DNA of 64,000 bases from a bacterium (GCA_026129405.1 JAHCID010000002.1:588333-652332), one strand, 5' to 3'. Shown: positions 42,285 to 52,814, numbered from the stretch's first letter. A program made the numbers and translations. Notes: a model not told the origin generated them from the letters alone.

Positions 42285-43790
42285 TCAGACCGCGTACTCG
42301 AACATCCGCGCCATGCCGCCCTCGAGGTGGTAGAGGTTGTGGCAGTGGAAGAACCACCGGCCCGGGTTGTCGGCGGTGAACTCCACGCGCAGCGTCTCGC
42401 CCGGCGCCACGTTCGCGGTGTGCTTGAGCGGCGCATACTCGCCCGCACCCTGGAGCACGCGGAAGAAGTGGCCGTGCAGGTGCATCGGGTGCCACATCAT
42501 GGTGCGGTTCTCGAGCGTCAGCTGCACGCGCTCGCCCTGGCGGACGACGAGCGGATCCGCCTCGGGCCACGCCTGCCCGCCGAGCGTCCAGACGTAGCGC
42601 TGCATGTCGCCGCCGAGCGGCAGAGCGATCGGGTGCGCATCGCCGGGCGGCAGCGTCGTGGGGATCGGGGAGTGCAGGTCGGCATAGGCGAGCGCGCGGC
42701 CGTCGAAGGCGGGCAGGGCCGCGTTCGGCGTCGGCCGCGCGTCGGGCGTGTGCAGGACGCCGATCGCCTGGCCGGAGCCGTCCTGGGCCACGGCGTGCAG
42801 CGTGAAGCTGCCGGAGCCGGCGAGCGTGACGACCGCGTCGTAGCACTCGGCCATGCCCATGGAGACGTGGTCGACGGTGACCGGCTCGACGGGCAGGCCG
42901 TCGGCGTGGGTGATGCGCAGCGGGTGGCCGTCGAGCCGCACGCGGAAGTACGTCGAGGTGCCGGCGTTGATGAGCCGCAGGCGGATCGTCTCGCCGGGGC
43001 GCGCGGCGAGCGTCCAGGGATCGTCGGCCGCGCGGCCGTTCAGGAGGAAGGCGTCGTAGCGCACGTCGGACAGATCGGGCTTGCCGCCGCCGTCCATCTG
43101 CATCGCGCCGCCCGCGGGCTTCGCGGCGGCGTCGGGTTTCGCCATGTCGCCGGGCTTCGCCATGCCTGCCGTCCCCGCCGCGGGCTTCGTGTCGCCGCGC
43201 AGCTTCGCGAAGAGGGCCTCGGGCGACTGGTGCGTCCAGTCGGACAGCATGACGACGGCGTCGTGGTCGGCGTGCAGCGACTCGTCGCGCGGCTCGATGA
43301 CGAGCGGGCCGGCGAGGCCGATCTGCTCCTGGAAGCCGAAGTGCGAGTGGTACCAGTAGGTGCCGCTCTGGCGCAGCGGGAACTCGAAGATCGCGACCCG
43401 CTCCGCGGCGATGGGCGCGTTCGAGACCACCGGCACGCCGTCCATGCCGGCGGGGACGAGGAGGCCGTGCCAGTGGATCGACGTGGGGCTCGTCGCGAGC
43501 CGGTTCTCCACCTGGAGGCGCAGCACGTCGCCCTCGCGGGCGCGGATCAGGGGTCCGGGGTAGGTGCCGTTCACCGTGATGCCGGGGACGGCCGCCTTGC
43601 CGTCGGGGTCGAGCGTGGTCGCGGCGACCTGGAGCACGTACTGCGGCGTCGCCGGGTGCGGGACCGTGGGCGGCGTCGCCGCGATCGCGGTCGCCGTCGC
43701 CCGGGTGCCGAGTGCGGCCAGCGCGGTCGCAGCGCCTGCGGTCATCAGCCCGCGTCGCGACAGGCCCCGCCGTTCCTGGTTCCGGTCCAT
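42285..43790 (-). CDS. Tat-exported multicopper oxidase (CopA-like)
   Basis: 501 residues. A twin-arginine signal (LSRRGLMTAGAATALAAL) is followed by three cupredoxin domains. Copper ligands are all visible: SIHWHG, YWYHSHF, HPMHLHGHFF and FHCHNLYHLEGGM (the last holding the type 1 Cys-His and axial Met). A low-complexity insertion of Lys, Pro, Ala, Met and Asp (about residues 205-245) resembles the copper-binding, Met-containing insert of CopA/PcoA. It probably oxidises Cu(I) or organic substrates in the periplasm and supports copper tolerance. No copB or regulator is next to it. It is convergent with the P450 gene, 7 bases apart. Confidence 0.93.
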   Translation of the reverse strand: MDRNQERRGLSRRGLMTAGAATALAALGTRATATAIAATPPTVPHPATPQYVLQVAATTLDPDGKAAVPGITVNGTYPGPLIRAREGDVLRLQVENRLATSPTSIHWHGLLVPAGMDGVPVVSNAPIAAERVAIFEFPLRQSGTYWYHSHFGFQEQIGLAGPLVIEPRDESLHADHDAVVMLSDWTHQSPEALFAKLRGDTKPAAGTAGMAKPGDMAKPDAAAKPAGGAMQMDGGGKPDLSDVRYDAFLLNGRAADDPWTLAARPGETIRLRLINAGTSTYFRVRLDGHPLRITHADGLPVEPVTVDHVSMGMAECYDAVVTLAGSGSFTLHAVAQDGSGQAIGVLHTPDARPTPNAALPAFDGRALAYADLHSPIPTTLPPGDAHPIALPLGGDMQRYVWTLGGQAWPEADPLVVRQGERVQLTLENRTMMWHPMHLHGHFFRVLQGAGEYAPLKHTANVAPGETLRVEFTADNPGRWFFHCHNLYHLEGGMARMFEYAV

Positions 43791-43934
43791 GCACGTCCTC
43801 CTCTCGTGGCCCTAGCGGCCGTGCCGTCGCGAGCCTGGCGTGTCGCCGCTCCTGCGTTCCGCTCCGATGCAGGCGGTCTCTACACGCTGCGTGTTTCCTC
43901 TACAAAGACGCGGAGCTGGCGCCGAGCCGACGGC

Positions 43935-45644
<1,710 letters not shown>

Positions 45645-45720
45645 GGCGGGAGAGTAGGGCGGGCCGGGCGGAGCTGTCCACCCGCGACGCGTTGACCGGG
45701 CGGACTCCCGAGCATATCGC

Positions 45721-46347
45721 GTGCGCCCGGTGCTGGAGGGGGCGGAGCTGGCGCGGCGGCGCGCGGTCTGGGAGGCGCTGGCCGATCTGTTCCTCGACAC
45801 CGAGACCCGCTGGCAGCTGCCCGCGATCGCCGCGGTGCTCGTGGAGTCGGGGTACGCGCCCGAGGAGCTGGAGCGCATCTGGCGGCGCGAGCTGCTGCCC
45901 GAGCTCGGCGGCAACGTGCTGCAGGCCGCCGGCGAGTGGGCGGCCCTCGCGCTCGACGAGGACCGCCTGGCCGTGCGCGCCGCCGGCCACACGAGCCTCG
46001 GCGAGCGCCTGGTCGCCTGGCTCGCCGGGCGCGTCCTGCGCCGCACCTGGCACGCGCTCGGTACCCTGCGCGCACGGCTCGCCGCGCTCGAGCCGGCGGC
46101 GCGCGACGCGCGCGTCGCGCTCTGGTCCGGGCTCGCCCGTCTCTACTTCGAGCGCACCGACGCGCCAGATCCGCTCGGCTGGCAGGAGGGCCTGTATCGC
46201 TCCGGCTTCGACCGCGCCGGCTGCCATGCGGCGTTCACCCACGACGTCGAGCCGATCTTCGCGGCGCTCCTCGTCGGCGGCGAGCGCGCCTTCGAGGCGG
46301 CGCGCGCGGCGCGCGTGCGGGCGGGGATCGCGTGGGCGTTCGGGTGA
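45721..46347 (+). CDS. DUF7079-like hypothetical protein
   Basis: 208 residues from a GTG start, 76 bases from the divergent amidohydrolase. The opening (RRRAVWEALADLFLDTETRWQLPAIAAVLVESGYAPEELERIWRRELLPELGGNVLQAAGEWA) fits what I recall of DUF7079, a small helical family of unknown function. The second half is helical with a conserved-looking PLGWQEGLYRSGFDRAGCHAAFTHDVEPIFA. No signal or membrane segment. Its neighbours give no functional hint. Confidence 0.65.
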   Translation: MRPVLEGAELARRRAVWEALADLFLDTETRWQLPAIAAVLVESGYAPEELERIWRRELLPELGGNVLQAAGEWAALALDEDRLAVRAAGHTSLGERLVAWLAGRVLRRTWHALGTLRARLAALEPAARDARVALWSGLARLYFERTDAPDPLGWQEGLYRSGFDRAGCHAAFTHDVEPIFAALLVGGERAFEAARAARVRAGIAWAFG

Positions 46348-46351
46348 CGTC

Positions 46352-46864
46352 TCAGCGCGGCGGACGATAGGGCTTCTTCAGCCGCGGCTCGATGCCCGCC
46401 GCGAGGTACGGCTCGAGCCAGCCGTGCCCCGCGTCGGGCCACGCGTCGACGTTCGGGAGGTAGGGCTTCAGGTCGAGGATCGGCGTGCCGTCGAGAAGGT
46501 CGACGCCGCGCACCTCGACGCGGCCGGCCGCCACGTCGACGCCGACGAGCTCGACCGACGTGAGCCCGATCGGCGACGGCCGGTGCGGCGCGCGTGTCGC
46601 GAAGACGCCCCGCTTCGGCCCGCCGCGCGGCGGCTTCACGCGCAGCGCGAAGGTCTCGCCGTGGTGGTGGAAGGCGAACAGCACCCAGATGCGGCCGAAC
46701 GCGCCGAGGTCGGCGAGGCCCTCGCGATAGGCGGGCAGGATCGCGAGCACGCCGGCGGAATCGGGCGCCGCCGACGGCTGGTGCGGCGCGTCCTCCTTGC
46801 GCGGCCACGGCGTGCGGGCGTGGCCGATGACGGTCATCGCGAACGTGGTCGGCGCGTCCGGCAT
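46352..46864 (-). CDS. TrmO/TsaA-like tRNA (m6t6A37) methyltransferase
   Basis: 170 residues. The TsaA/TrmO pattern is present: VIGHARTPWPRKEDAPHQPS near the start, LADLGAFGRIWVLFAFH, the AdoMet-binding GVFATRAPHRPSPIGLTSVELVGVD and GTPILDLKPYLPNVDAWPDA. TrmO N6-methylates t6A at position 37 of tRNA-Thr in E. coli. ATG 46864 is used; an internal ATG (MTVIGHARTP) 27 bases later is an alternative closer to the family start. It is convergent with the preceding hypothetical gene, with 4 bases between. Confidence 0.88.
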   Translation of the reverse strand: MPDAPTTFAMTVIGHARTPWPRKEDAPHQPSAAPDSAGVLAILPAYREGLADLGAFGRIWVLFAFHHHGETFALRVKPPRGGPKRGVFATRAPHRPSPIGLTSVELVGVDVAAGRVEVRGVDLLDGTPILDLKPYLPNVDAWPDAGHGWLEPYLAAGIEPRLKKPYRPPR

Positions 46865-46950
46865 CCTGCGGCGACGGCGTTACGCGGCGTGCCGGCCGCG
46901 TGCAACCCGCGCGGCTGGTGCTGGACGCGGCCGCGCGCTAGGGAGCCCGC

Positions 46951-47802
46951 ATGGACCTCGGCGTCGTCATCTTCCCCACCGACTACTCGATCCGCCCCGA
47001 CGACTTCGCGCGCGCCTGCGAGGAGCGCGGCTTCGAGTCGGTGTGGTTCCCGGAGCACACGCACATCCCGGCGAGCCGCAGGACGCCGTATCCCGCCGGC
47101 GGCGATCTGCCGCCGGAGTACTGGCACAGCCACGATCCCTTCGTCGCGCTCACGGCCGCGGCGGCGGCGACGACACGCATCAAGGTCGCGACCGGCATCT
47201 GCCTCCTCGTCGAACGCGATCCGATCACGACGGCGAAGGCGGTCGCCTCGCTCGACCTCCTCTCCGGCGGCCGCTTCCTCTTCGGCATCGGCGGCGGGTG
47301 GAACGTCGAGGAGATGGAGAACCACGGCACGAACCCGAAGCGCCGCTGGAAGCTCCTGCGCGAGCGCGTGCTGGCGATGAAGCAGATCTGGACGCAGGAG
47401 GCGGCCGAGTACCACGGCGAGCTCGTCGACTTCGATCCGATCTGGTCGTACCCGAAGCCGGTGCAGAAGCCGCACCCGCCGGTCATCCTCGGCAGCGCAT
47501 CGCGCAAGAGCCTCGACCGCGTCGTCGACTACTGCGACGGCTGGGTGCCGATCGGCTTCGCGGTGAGCGATCTCCCGGGCGTGATCGCCGAGCTGCGCGA
47601 GAAGGCGAAGGCGAAGGGGCGCGATCCCGAGTCGATCGAGCTCTCGCTCTTCTGGGCGCCGGGCGACCTCGACATGCTGCGGCGCTACCGCGACCTCGGC
47701 TTCAGGCGCGGCATCCTCGCGGTGCCGTCGGGCAAGCCCGAGGAGGTCCTGCCGATGCTCGACGGCTACGCGCCGCTCGTGGGGCAGCTGCGCGCCTCGT
47801 GA
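46951..47802 (+). CDS. LLM-class (F420-dependent-type) oxidoreductase
   Basis: 283 residues from ATG 46951, with AGGGAG 6 bases upstream. Luciferase-like barrel features are MDLGVVIFPTDYSIRPDDFARACEERGFESVWFPEHTHIP, ATTRIKVATGICLLVERDP, SLDLLSGGRFLFGIGGGWNVEEMENHG and KPHPPVILGSASRKSLDRVVDYCDGWVP. This is the pattern of actinobacterial- and Binatota-type F420-dependent LLM proteins (TIGR03619-like). Cofactor F420 versus FMN cannot be settled from sequence alone. The stop overlaps the GTG start of the SDR gene (47799), so the two are translationally coupled and probably act on one pathway. Confidence 0.9.
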   Translation: MDLGVVIFPTDYSIRPDDFARACEERGFESVWFPEHTHIPASRRTPYPAGGDLPPEYWHSHDPFVALTAAAAATTRIKVATGICLLVERDPITTAKAVASLDLLSGGRFLFGIGGGWNVEEMENHGTNPKRRWKLLRERVLAMKQIWTQEAAEYHGELVDFDPIWSYPKPVQKPHPPVILGSASRKSLDRVVDYCDGWVPIGFAVSDLPGVIAELREKAKAKGRDPESIELSLFWAPGDLDMLRRYRDLGFRRGILAVPSGKPEEVLPMLDGYAPLVGQLRAS

Positions 47803-48650
47803 ACGGCTGGTCGATCGCAGGCAAGACCTGCCTCGTCACCGGCGGAACGAGCGGCATCGGCGAGGCGGCGGCTTCGGCGCTCGCGAAAGCGGGCGCGCGG
47901 CTCGTGCTGGTCGCGCGCAGCCCGGCGCGCGCCGAGGCGACGATCGCCCGCATTCGCGCGGTCGCGCCGCAGGCGCAGCCGGCCGTCCTCTACGGGGACC
48001 TCGCGGTGCAGGCCGACGTGCGCCGCGTCGCTGCCGAGTTCCTCGCCAGCGAGCGCCCGCTGCACGTCCTGCTCAACAATGCCGGCCTCATGATGGACCG
48101 TCGCCAGGAGACCGCCGACGGCATCGAGACCTGCTTCGCGGTGAACCACCTCGCGCCGTTCCTGCTGACCAACCTGCTCCTCGACCGGCTGCGCGCGAGC
48201 GCGCCGGCGCGGGTGGTCACGGTGAGCTCGGTCGCGCATCGCATGGCGGGGCGGTTCGACCTCGGCTGGACGCAGCCCGGCGCGCGCTATCGTCCCTTCC
48301 ACGCGTACGCGGCGAGCAAGCTCTGCAACCTGCTCTTCACGCAGGAGCTCGCCCGGCGCCTCGGCGACAGCGGCGTCACCGCGACGTGCGTCCATCCCGG
48401 CAACGTGGCGACGCGCTTCGGGCAGAACACCGAGGGCTTCTTCAACTGGGGCACGCGGCTCGTCGAGCGCTTCCGTCGCACGCCGGAGCAGGGCGCCGAG
48501 ACGCTGGTGTGGCTGTGCGCCGATCCCGCGGCCGGCCCGACCGGCGGCTACTTCGCCGACCGCAAGGCGAAGCAGCCCGGCCGCAACGCGCGCGACGCCG
48601 AGGCAGCGCGGCGGCTGTGGGACGAGAGCGCGCGGCTCGCCCGGCTCTGA
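47799..48650 (+). CDS. Short-chain dehydrogenase/reductase
   Basis: 283 residues. The Rossmann motif TGGTSGIGEAAA, NNAG (LLNNAGLMMDRR), the catalytic Ser (VVTVSSVAHRM) and YxxxK (YAASKLCNL) are complete. The spacing and the C-terminal PEQGAETLVWLC resemble retinol-dehydrogenase-like SDRs that use NADP(H). GTG 47799 overlaps the preceding LLM stop (GTGA), giving a two-gene operon. The substrate is probably a lipophilic alcohol or ketone, by analogy only. Confidence 0.92.
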   Translation: MNGWSIAGKTCLVTGGTSGIGEAAASALAKAGARLVLVARSPARAEATIARIRAVAPQAQPAVLYGDLAVQADVRRVAAEFLASERPLHVLLNNAGLMMDRRQETADGIETCFAVNHLAPFLLTNLLLDRLRASAPARVVTVSSVAHRMAGRFDLGWTQPGARYRPFHAYAASKLCNLLFTQELARRLGDSGVTATCVHPGNVATRFGQNTEGFFNWGTRLVERFRRTPEQGAETLVWLCADPAAGPTGGYFADRKAKQPGRNARDAEAARRLWDESARLARL

Positions 48651-48703
48651 CGGGTGGGACGCGGCTCCGGCACGTCGCCCGAGGCGTTTGCGGACTCGGG
48701 ACA

Positions 48704-50083
48704 CTAGCGTCGCGCGGCGCGTGCCCGCGCGCGGCCTTCGGCCACCGTCGCCGCCAGCGGCTCCGCGCACGACGGCTCGAGGAAGCGCTTGCGCGCCAGC
48801 TTGCGCACGGTACGCCCCGCGCGCCCGAGCTGCGACGCCGCGCGCGTCAGCTGCCGCCGCGCCGCCGGATCGCCGCCGGCGCGAGCGTCGGCGATGAGCC
48901 CGCAGGCCTTCGCGACGTTGCCGGCCAGCTGCACGGGCAACGCCGTGCCGCAGCCCGCCGGCACCGGCGTCTCGCAGACGCAGCCGGCGAGATCGATGCG
49001 ATCGCCGCGGTCGGCGACGGAGCAGTCCGCCGGCGCGCCCGCCGCCGCGAAGAGGGCGCGCGCGAGACCGCGGTACGCCGGCTTCGGCTGCCAGGCCGCG
49101 TCGAACGGCAGCGGCGCGCCGTCGTAGTTGAGGACGCTCCGGATCCACGAGAAGCCGTCGCCCATGCCCCACACCGTGACGCCCGTGCACGCCGGCACCG
49201 CGAGGCACGCCGCCATCACGTCGCGATACGTCTCGCCCTGCCGCGCGAGGGCGCAGGGCGTGTGCGGCGCCGGCAGGCTGACGTCGAGCTCGGTGATCTC
49301 GACCGCGAGGCCGAGCGCCGCGAAGCGGGCGATGGTCGCCTCCATCTCGGCGCGCGTCGGCCGGTAGGCGGGCGCGTACGGCGGCGTGATGTGCCCCTGG
49401 AAGCCGACGCCGTGGAGCGGCGCGCCGGCGGCGAGGAGGTCCTGCACGAGACGGAAGAAGCGCTCCTGCTTCGGGCCCGGCGCGAACGCGAGCAGCTCGT
49501 TGACGAAGAGCTTCGCCTGCGGGTCGGCGGCGTGCGCGACGCGCAGCGCCTCTTCGATGTAGCCGGGGCCGAGCAGGCGCTGGAAGACGTAGGGCTCGAG
49601 CCCGTCCGTCGTGCCCGGCGTACCGAAGAACGTCAGCGGCTCGTTGACCACGTCCCACTGCGCGACGCGGCCGGCGTAGCGGCCGACGAGCGTCTCGATG
49701 TGCGTATGCATCACCGTGCGCATCACGGCGGGGTCGGTGATCGCGTTCACCCACGCAGGCAGCGCCAGACGGCCCCAGACGAGCGGATGCCCGCGGACGC
49801 GGAGCCCGCGCGCCGTCGCCTCGGCCATCGCCGTGTCGGAGCTGGCGAAGTTGAAGACGCCCGGCTGCGGCTGCACGGCGGACCAGTACACGCCCATGGT
49901 GGTGGAGCCGAACTCCTGCCCGAGCAGCGCGCGGAACGCCGGCTGGTCGCTGCCTTCGACGAAGGCGGCGCCGATCTCGACGCCGGCACGGGCGGCGAGG
50001 TCGCCGAGGCTGCACGGTGCGGGGGCGGCGTGGCCGGACGGGACGAGGGCGAGCAGGGCGAGAGCGGTGAGCCGGGCGAGCAC
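48704..50083 (-). CDS. Secreted GH10 endo-1,4-beta-xylanase with basic C-terminal tail
   Basis: About 459 residues. A signal peptide (LARLTALALLALVPSGHAAP) starts at GTG 50083. The GH10 barrel shows FGSTTMGVYWSAVQPQPGVFNF, RGHPLVWGRLALPAWV, the acid/base Glu in WDVVNEPLTFFG, GFQGHITPPYAP, the nucleophile Glu in AVEITELDVSLP and VTVWGMGDGFSWI. Such enzymes cleave internal xylan bonds. After residue 340 a Cys-containing linker (CSVADRGDRIDLAGCVCETPVPAGC) leads to a basic helical tail (AASQLGRAGRTVRKLARKRFL; GRARARAARR). No xylan-use genes adjoin. The tail resembles in character the end of the propeller protein at 18832-20760. Confidence 0.92.
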   Translation of the reverse strand: MLARLTALALLALVPSGHAAPAPCSLGDLAARAGVEIGAAFVEGSDQPAFRALLGQEFGSTTMGVYWSAVQPQPGVFNFASSDTAMAEATARGLRVRGHPLVWGRLALPAWVNAITDPAVMRTVMHTHIETLVGRYAGRVAQWDVVNEPLTFFGTPGTTDGLEPYVFQRLLGPGYIEEALRVAHAADPQAKLFVNELLAFAPGPKQERFFRLVQDLLAAGAPLHGVGFQGHITPPYAPAYRPTRAEMEATIARFAALGLAVEITELDVSLPAPHTPCALARQGETYRDVMAACLAVPACTGVTVWGMGDGFSWIRSVLNYDGAPLPFDAAWQPKPAYRGLARALFAAAGAPADCSVADRGDRIDLAGCVCETPVPAGCGTALPVQLAGNVAKACGLIADARAGGDPAARRQLTRAASQLGRAGRTVRKLARKRFLEPSCAEPLAATVAEGRARARAARR

Positions 50084-50221
50084 GAGGGGAACGTAGAGGG
50101 CGGGCGGCGCGGGCGTCAACGACGAAGCGCGCCAGCAGGCAGGGCGCGGTCGCGATCGGCCCGGACCGCGCAGACGCGCGGTCGCCGTGGGACGGAGAGG
50201 ATTCGTGAGACGTCGGGGATC

Positions 50222-50416
50222 ATGGCCCACGCGCTCGCCCGCTCGTTGCGGCTCCTGCTCGTCGCGTCCGGCGCTCATGCCGTCACCGGCAGCCTCGATC
50301 CGCAGTTCGGCTCCGGCGGCACGGTGACGACGCCGGTCCCAGGCCCGTCGGGCGCGGAGGGCGTGCTCGTGCAGCCCGACGGCGAGATCGTCGCGGCGGG
50401 CAGCCCGAAGAAGTAG
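50222..50416 (+). pseudogene. Delta-60 repeat protein fragment
   Basis: 64 residues from ATG 50222. After a signal-like opening (ARSLRLLLVASGAHAVTG) comes one delta-60 repeat unit: SLDPQFGSGGTVTTPVPG, then GVLVQPDGEIVAAGSPKK and a TAG stop. Delta-60 proteins normally have many tandem units of about 55 residues, so a single unit ended by a stop is best read as the truncated head of a lost large secreted protein. Downstream sequence to 50519 shows no continuation of the repeat in any frame. Confidence 0.6.
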
Positions 50417-50452
50417 GGCGCGAGGAGGGAGGGCCGGATCTATCGCGGCGAT

Positions 50453-50471
50453 CGGCCGAAAGAATTGGCCG
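50453..50471 (+). promoter_or_regulatory. Small inverted repeat upstream of the peroxiredoxin gene
   Basis: CGGCC (50453-50457) and GGCCG (50467-50471) flank an A-rich nine-base loop, 48 bases before the peroxiredoxin ATG. It could be a short operator or a terminator for the fragment upstream. The stem is only five base pairs, so it may be chance in this G+C-rich DNA. Confidence 0.2.
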
Positions 50472-50519
50472 TTCGCCGCCGCCGGGCGCATCCTCCGACG
50501 CACAAGGAGGATCGATTTC

Positions 50520-51059
50520 ATGCTCGGCATCGGTCAAAAGTTCCCCGCATTCGACGTCACCGGCGTCGTGTCGAACGACATGACGACGGCGTTCCAGCCC
50601 GTCACCAGCGAGACCCACGCGGGCAAGTGGCTCGTCGTCTTCTTCTGGCCCAAGGACTTCACGTTCGTCTGTCCGACGGAGATCGCGGCCTTCGGCAAGC
50701 TCGACCGCGAGTTCAAGGATCGTGACGCGCAGGTGCTCGGCGTCAGCGTCGACTCCGAGTTCGTGCACCTCGCCTGGCGGCGCGACAAGGAGGAGCTCCG
50801 CGACCTCCCGTTCCCGATGCTCGCCGACGTGAAGCGCGAGCTGTCGCAGGCGCTCGGCGTCCTCGACCCGGAGGCGGGCGTGGCGCAGCGGGCGACGTTC
50901 ATCGTCGATCCGCAGGGCGTGATCCGCTTCGTCTACGTGACGGACCTGAGCGTGGGCCGCAGCCCCGAAGAGGTGCTGCGCGTGCTCGACGGCCTCCAGA
51001 CCGACGAGCTGTGCCCCTGCAACTGGAAGAAGGGCGACGCCACCCTGACGGCGGCGTAA
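50520..51059 (+). CDS. ahpC: Alkyl hydroperoxide reductase/2-Cys peroxiredoxin
   Basis: 179 residues. The peroxidatic Cys lies in FFWPKDFTFVCPTEIAAFGKL (near residue 51) and the resolving Cys in ELCPCNWKKG near the C-terminus. LGVSVDSEFVHLAWRR and GVAQRATFIVDPQGVIRFVYV are typical of AhpC/TSA proteins of the mycobacterial AhpC type. It reduces hydroperoxides in the cytoplasm. AAGGAGG lies about 7 bases before ATG 50520. The partner gene ahpD follows after 8 bases, matching the actinobacterial ahpC-ahpD operon in which AhpD recycles AhpC. Confidence 0.94.
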   Translation: MLGIGQKFPAFDVTGVVSNDMTTAFQPVTSETHAGKWLVVFFWPKDFTFVCPTEIAAFGKLDREFKDRDAQVLGVSVDSEFVHLAWRRDKEELRDLPFPMLADVKRELSQALGVLDPEAGVAQRATFIVDPQGVIRFVYVTDLSVGRSPEEVLRVLDGLQTDELCPCNWKKGDATLTAA

Positions 51060-51067
51060 CGGAGGCC

Positions 51068-51607
51068 ATGATGACGCTCGACGCGATCCGCGAGGCGCTG
51101 CCCGAGCACGCCCGCGACCTGAAGCTCAACCTGGGCTCGGTGCTGACGCCGCAGGGCGCGCCGGGCCTCACCGAGACCCAGCTGTGGAGCGTGGCGGTGG
51201 CTTCGGCCATCGCCGCGCGCAACCCCGCCTTCGCGCGGGCCGTCGAAGCGAGCGCCGGCGAGCGCCTCGGCGGCCCCGCGCTCGCGGGCGCCAAGGCCGC
51301 CGCGGCGGTCATGGGCATGAACAACGTCTACTACCGCTTCGTGCACCTGGTGGACGATGCCGAGTACCGCAGCATGCCGGCTCGCCTGCGCATGAACGTG
51401 ATCGGCAACCCCGGCGTTCCGAAGGCCGACTTCGAGCTGGCATCGCTCGCGGTGTCGGCGGTGAACGGCTGCGGCATGTGCATCACCGCGCACGAGGCGA
51501 CGCTGCGCAAGGAAGGCGTACCGCGCGAGGCGATCCAGAGCGCGGTACGCGTGGCGGCGGTGATCCACGCCGTCGCGGCGGTGCTCGAGTACGAGCAGGC
51601 GGCGTAA
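51068..51607 (+). CDS. ahpD: Alkyl hydroperoxidase AhpD
   Basis: 179 residues. The CxxC redox site is in VSAVNGCGMCITAHEATLRKEG (near residue 132), with the proton-relay Glu/His context of AhpD. The N-terminal half is the usual helical repeat (LSVAVASAIAARNPAF-type: LWSVAVASAIAARNP; MNNVYYRFVHLVDDAEY). AhpD reduces AhpC and has weak peroxidase activity of its own. GGAGG lies directly before ATG 51068, 8 bases after the peroxiredoxin stop, so the two form an operon. Cas genes start 202 bases later under their own promoter. Confidence 0.94.
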   Translation: MMTLDAIREALPEHARDLKLNLGSVLTPQGAPGLTETQLWSVAVASAIAARNPAFARAVEASAGERLGGPALAGAKAAAAVMGMNNVYYRFVHLVDDAEYRSMPARLRMNVIGNPGVPKADFELASLAVSAVNGCGMCITAHEATLRKEGVPREAIQSAVRVAAVIHAVAAVLEYEQAA

Positions 51608-51769
51608 ACGCGAGCGTCCCGGCGCGACCTGCTGCGCGCCCTGCGCCGAGTCGGGTGCGGCGCGGTCGCGGCAGGTCGTCCGGGACGTCGAGCGATCTCG
51701 ACGAGCCGCCGGCGACCGGGTATGCCTCACTCCAGCAGACAGCCGCTGTCATCCTCTCGTCGCGCATCG

Positions 51770-51799
51770 TTGACGGCACGAGGAGCGCGGCGATATTAC
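51770..51799 (+). promoter_or_regulatory. Sigma-70-like promoter of the cas operon
   Basis: TTGACG (51770-51775) is one base from the -35 consensus. After an 18-base spacer, TATTAC (51794-51799) matches four of six -10 positions. Transcription would begin near 51806, only a few bases before the GTG at 51810. This is the clearest promoter-like pair noticed in the window and stands at the head of cas6-cas3-cas8-cas7-cas5. Confidence 0.55.
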
Positions 51800-51809
51800 C
51801 GATCTTGCC

Positions 51810-52814
51810 GTGCAGCCAGGTTGTCCAGCGGGATCCCCGCCCCCGTTTCCGTTCGAACCTCCTGGGCTCGACCGGCTCACGGTGTTCCGCCACCGCGTCA
51901 CCGTGTCGGCAGTGGATCCCATCTTCGCGAATTCGGCTCGCCTGCCGAACATGCTGCGAGGGACGTTCGAGATCACTTTCCGGCGGCTCGTCTGCCACGA
52001 CATATCTCTCGACTGTCGCGCGTGCCCGCTCCTGAGCGCATGTCCCTATCCCGCCGTGTTCCGACCGTCACCGCCGGCAGGAGCGGAGCGTCTGTCGCGC
52101 GCGCAGGACCTGCCGCGTCCGTTCGTGCTCGAGCCGCCAGTCGATGCGCCGGCTCGGCTGCGACCGGGCGACGAGCTCGATGTCGGCCTGACGCTCTTCG
52201 GACGCGCCAATGACCTCGCGCCGTACTTCGTCGTGGCGCTGCGCGCGCTGGCCGACCGTGGGCTCGGCCCGACGCGGGGACGGCTCCGCATCGGGCGGGT
52301 GGTGGGGCAGACGCCGGACGGAGAGCATGGCGTGTTCGACGCCGGCACGGCAGCGGTGCGGCCAGTGCTCGACGGGCTGCGACTTCCTCATCTGTGTCAG
52401 CCAAACGACGAGCGCGCCCGGCGCGTGCGCATCCGCTTCGTCACGCCGACGACGCTCAAGCGTGACGGGCGGTGGGTCGAGACGCCGTCCTTCGCGGACG
52501 TCGTCTGTCGCATTCGTGACCGGCTGTCGTCGCTGGCGGCGTTCTACGGCGACGGGCCGGTGGAGATGGATTTCGCGGGCGTCGGGGGAGCCGCCTCGGC
52601 GGTGCGGACGGTGGAGTGCCGGACGCGATGGGAGCGGCGGACGCGGCGGTCGAACCGGACGGGCGCGGTGCATGAGACGTCAGGGTTCGTGGGGGAGGCG
52701 GTGTACGCGGGGGAGGTCGGGCCGTGGATGCCGCTGTTGCGGCTGGGGGAGGCGGTGCACGTGGGGAAGTACGCGGTGTGGGGGAATGGGAGAGTGGAGG
52801 TCGAGGCTGCGTGA
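51810..52814 (+). CDS. cas6: CRISPR precrRNA endoribonuclease Cas6
   Basis: 334 residues from GTG 51810; GTG 51882 (VFRHRVTVSAV) is an alternative that fits the family start better and leaves a 76-base 5' leader. It belongs to the COG5551-type Cas6 RAMP group: LPNMLRGTFEITFRRLVCHD with a Cys cluster (CHDISLDCRACPLLSACPY), FVLEPP, RLRPGDELDVGLTLFGRAND and a C-terminal ferredoxin-like half ending GEAVYAGEVGPWMPLLRLGEAVHVGKYAVWGNGRVEV (G-rich loop plus the usual final block). Cas6 cuts the CRISPR transcript within repeats. The stop overlaps the cas3 start (GTGA). Confidence 0.9.
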   Translation: MQPGCPAGSPPPFPFEPPGLDRLTVFRHRVTVSAVDPIFANSARLPNMLRGTFEITFRRLVCHDISLDCRACPLLSACPYPAVFRPSPPAGAERLSRAQDLPRPFVLEPPVDAPARLRPGDELDVGLTLFGRANDLAPYFVVALRALADRGLGPTRGRLRIGRVVGQTPDGEHGVFDAGTAAVRPVLDGLRLPHLCQPNDERARRVRIRFVTPTTLKRDGRWVETPSFADVVCRIRDRLSSLAAFYGDGPVEMDFAGVGGAASAVRTVECRTRWERRTRRSNRTGAVHETSGFVGEAVYAGEVGPWMPLLRLGEAVHVGKYAVWGNGRVEVEAA

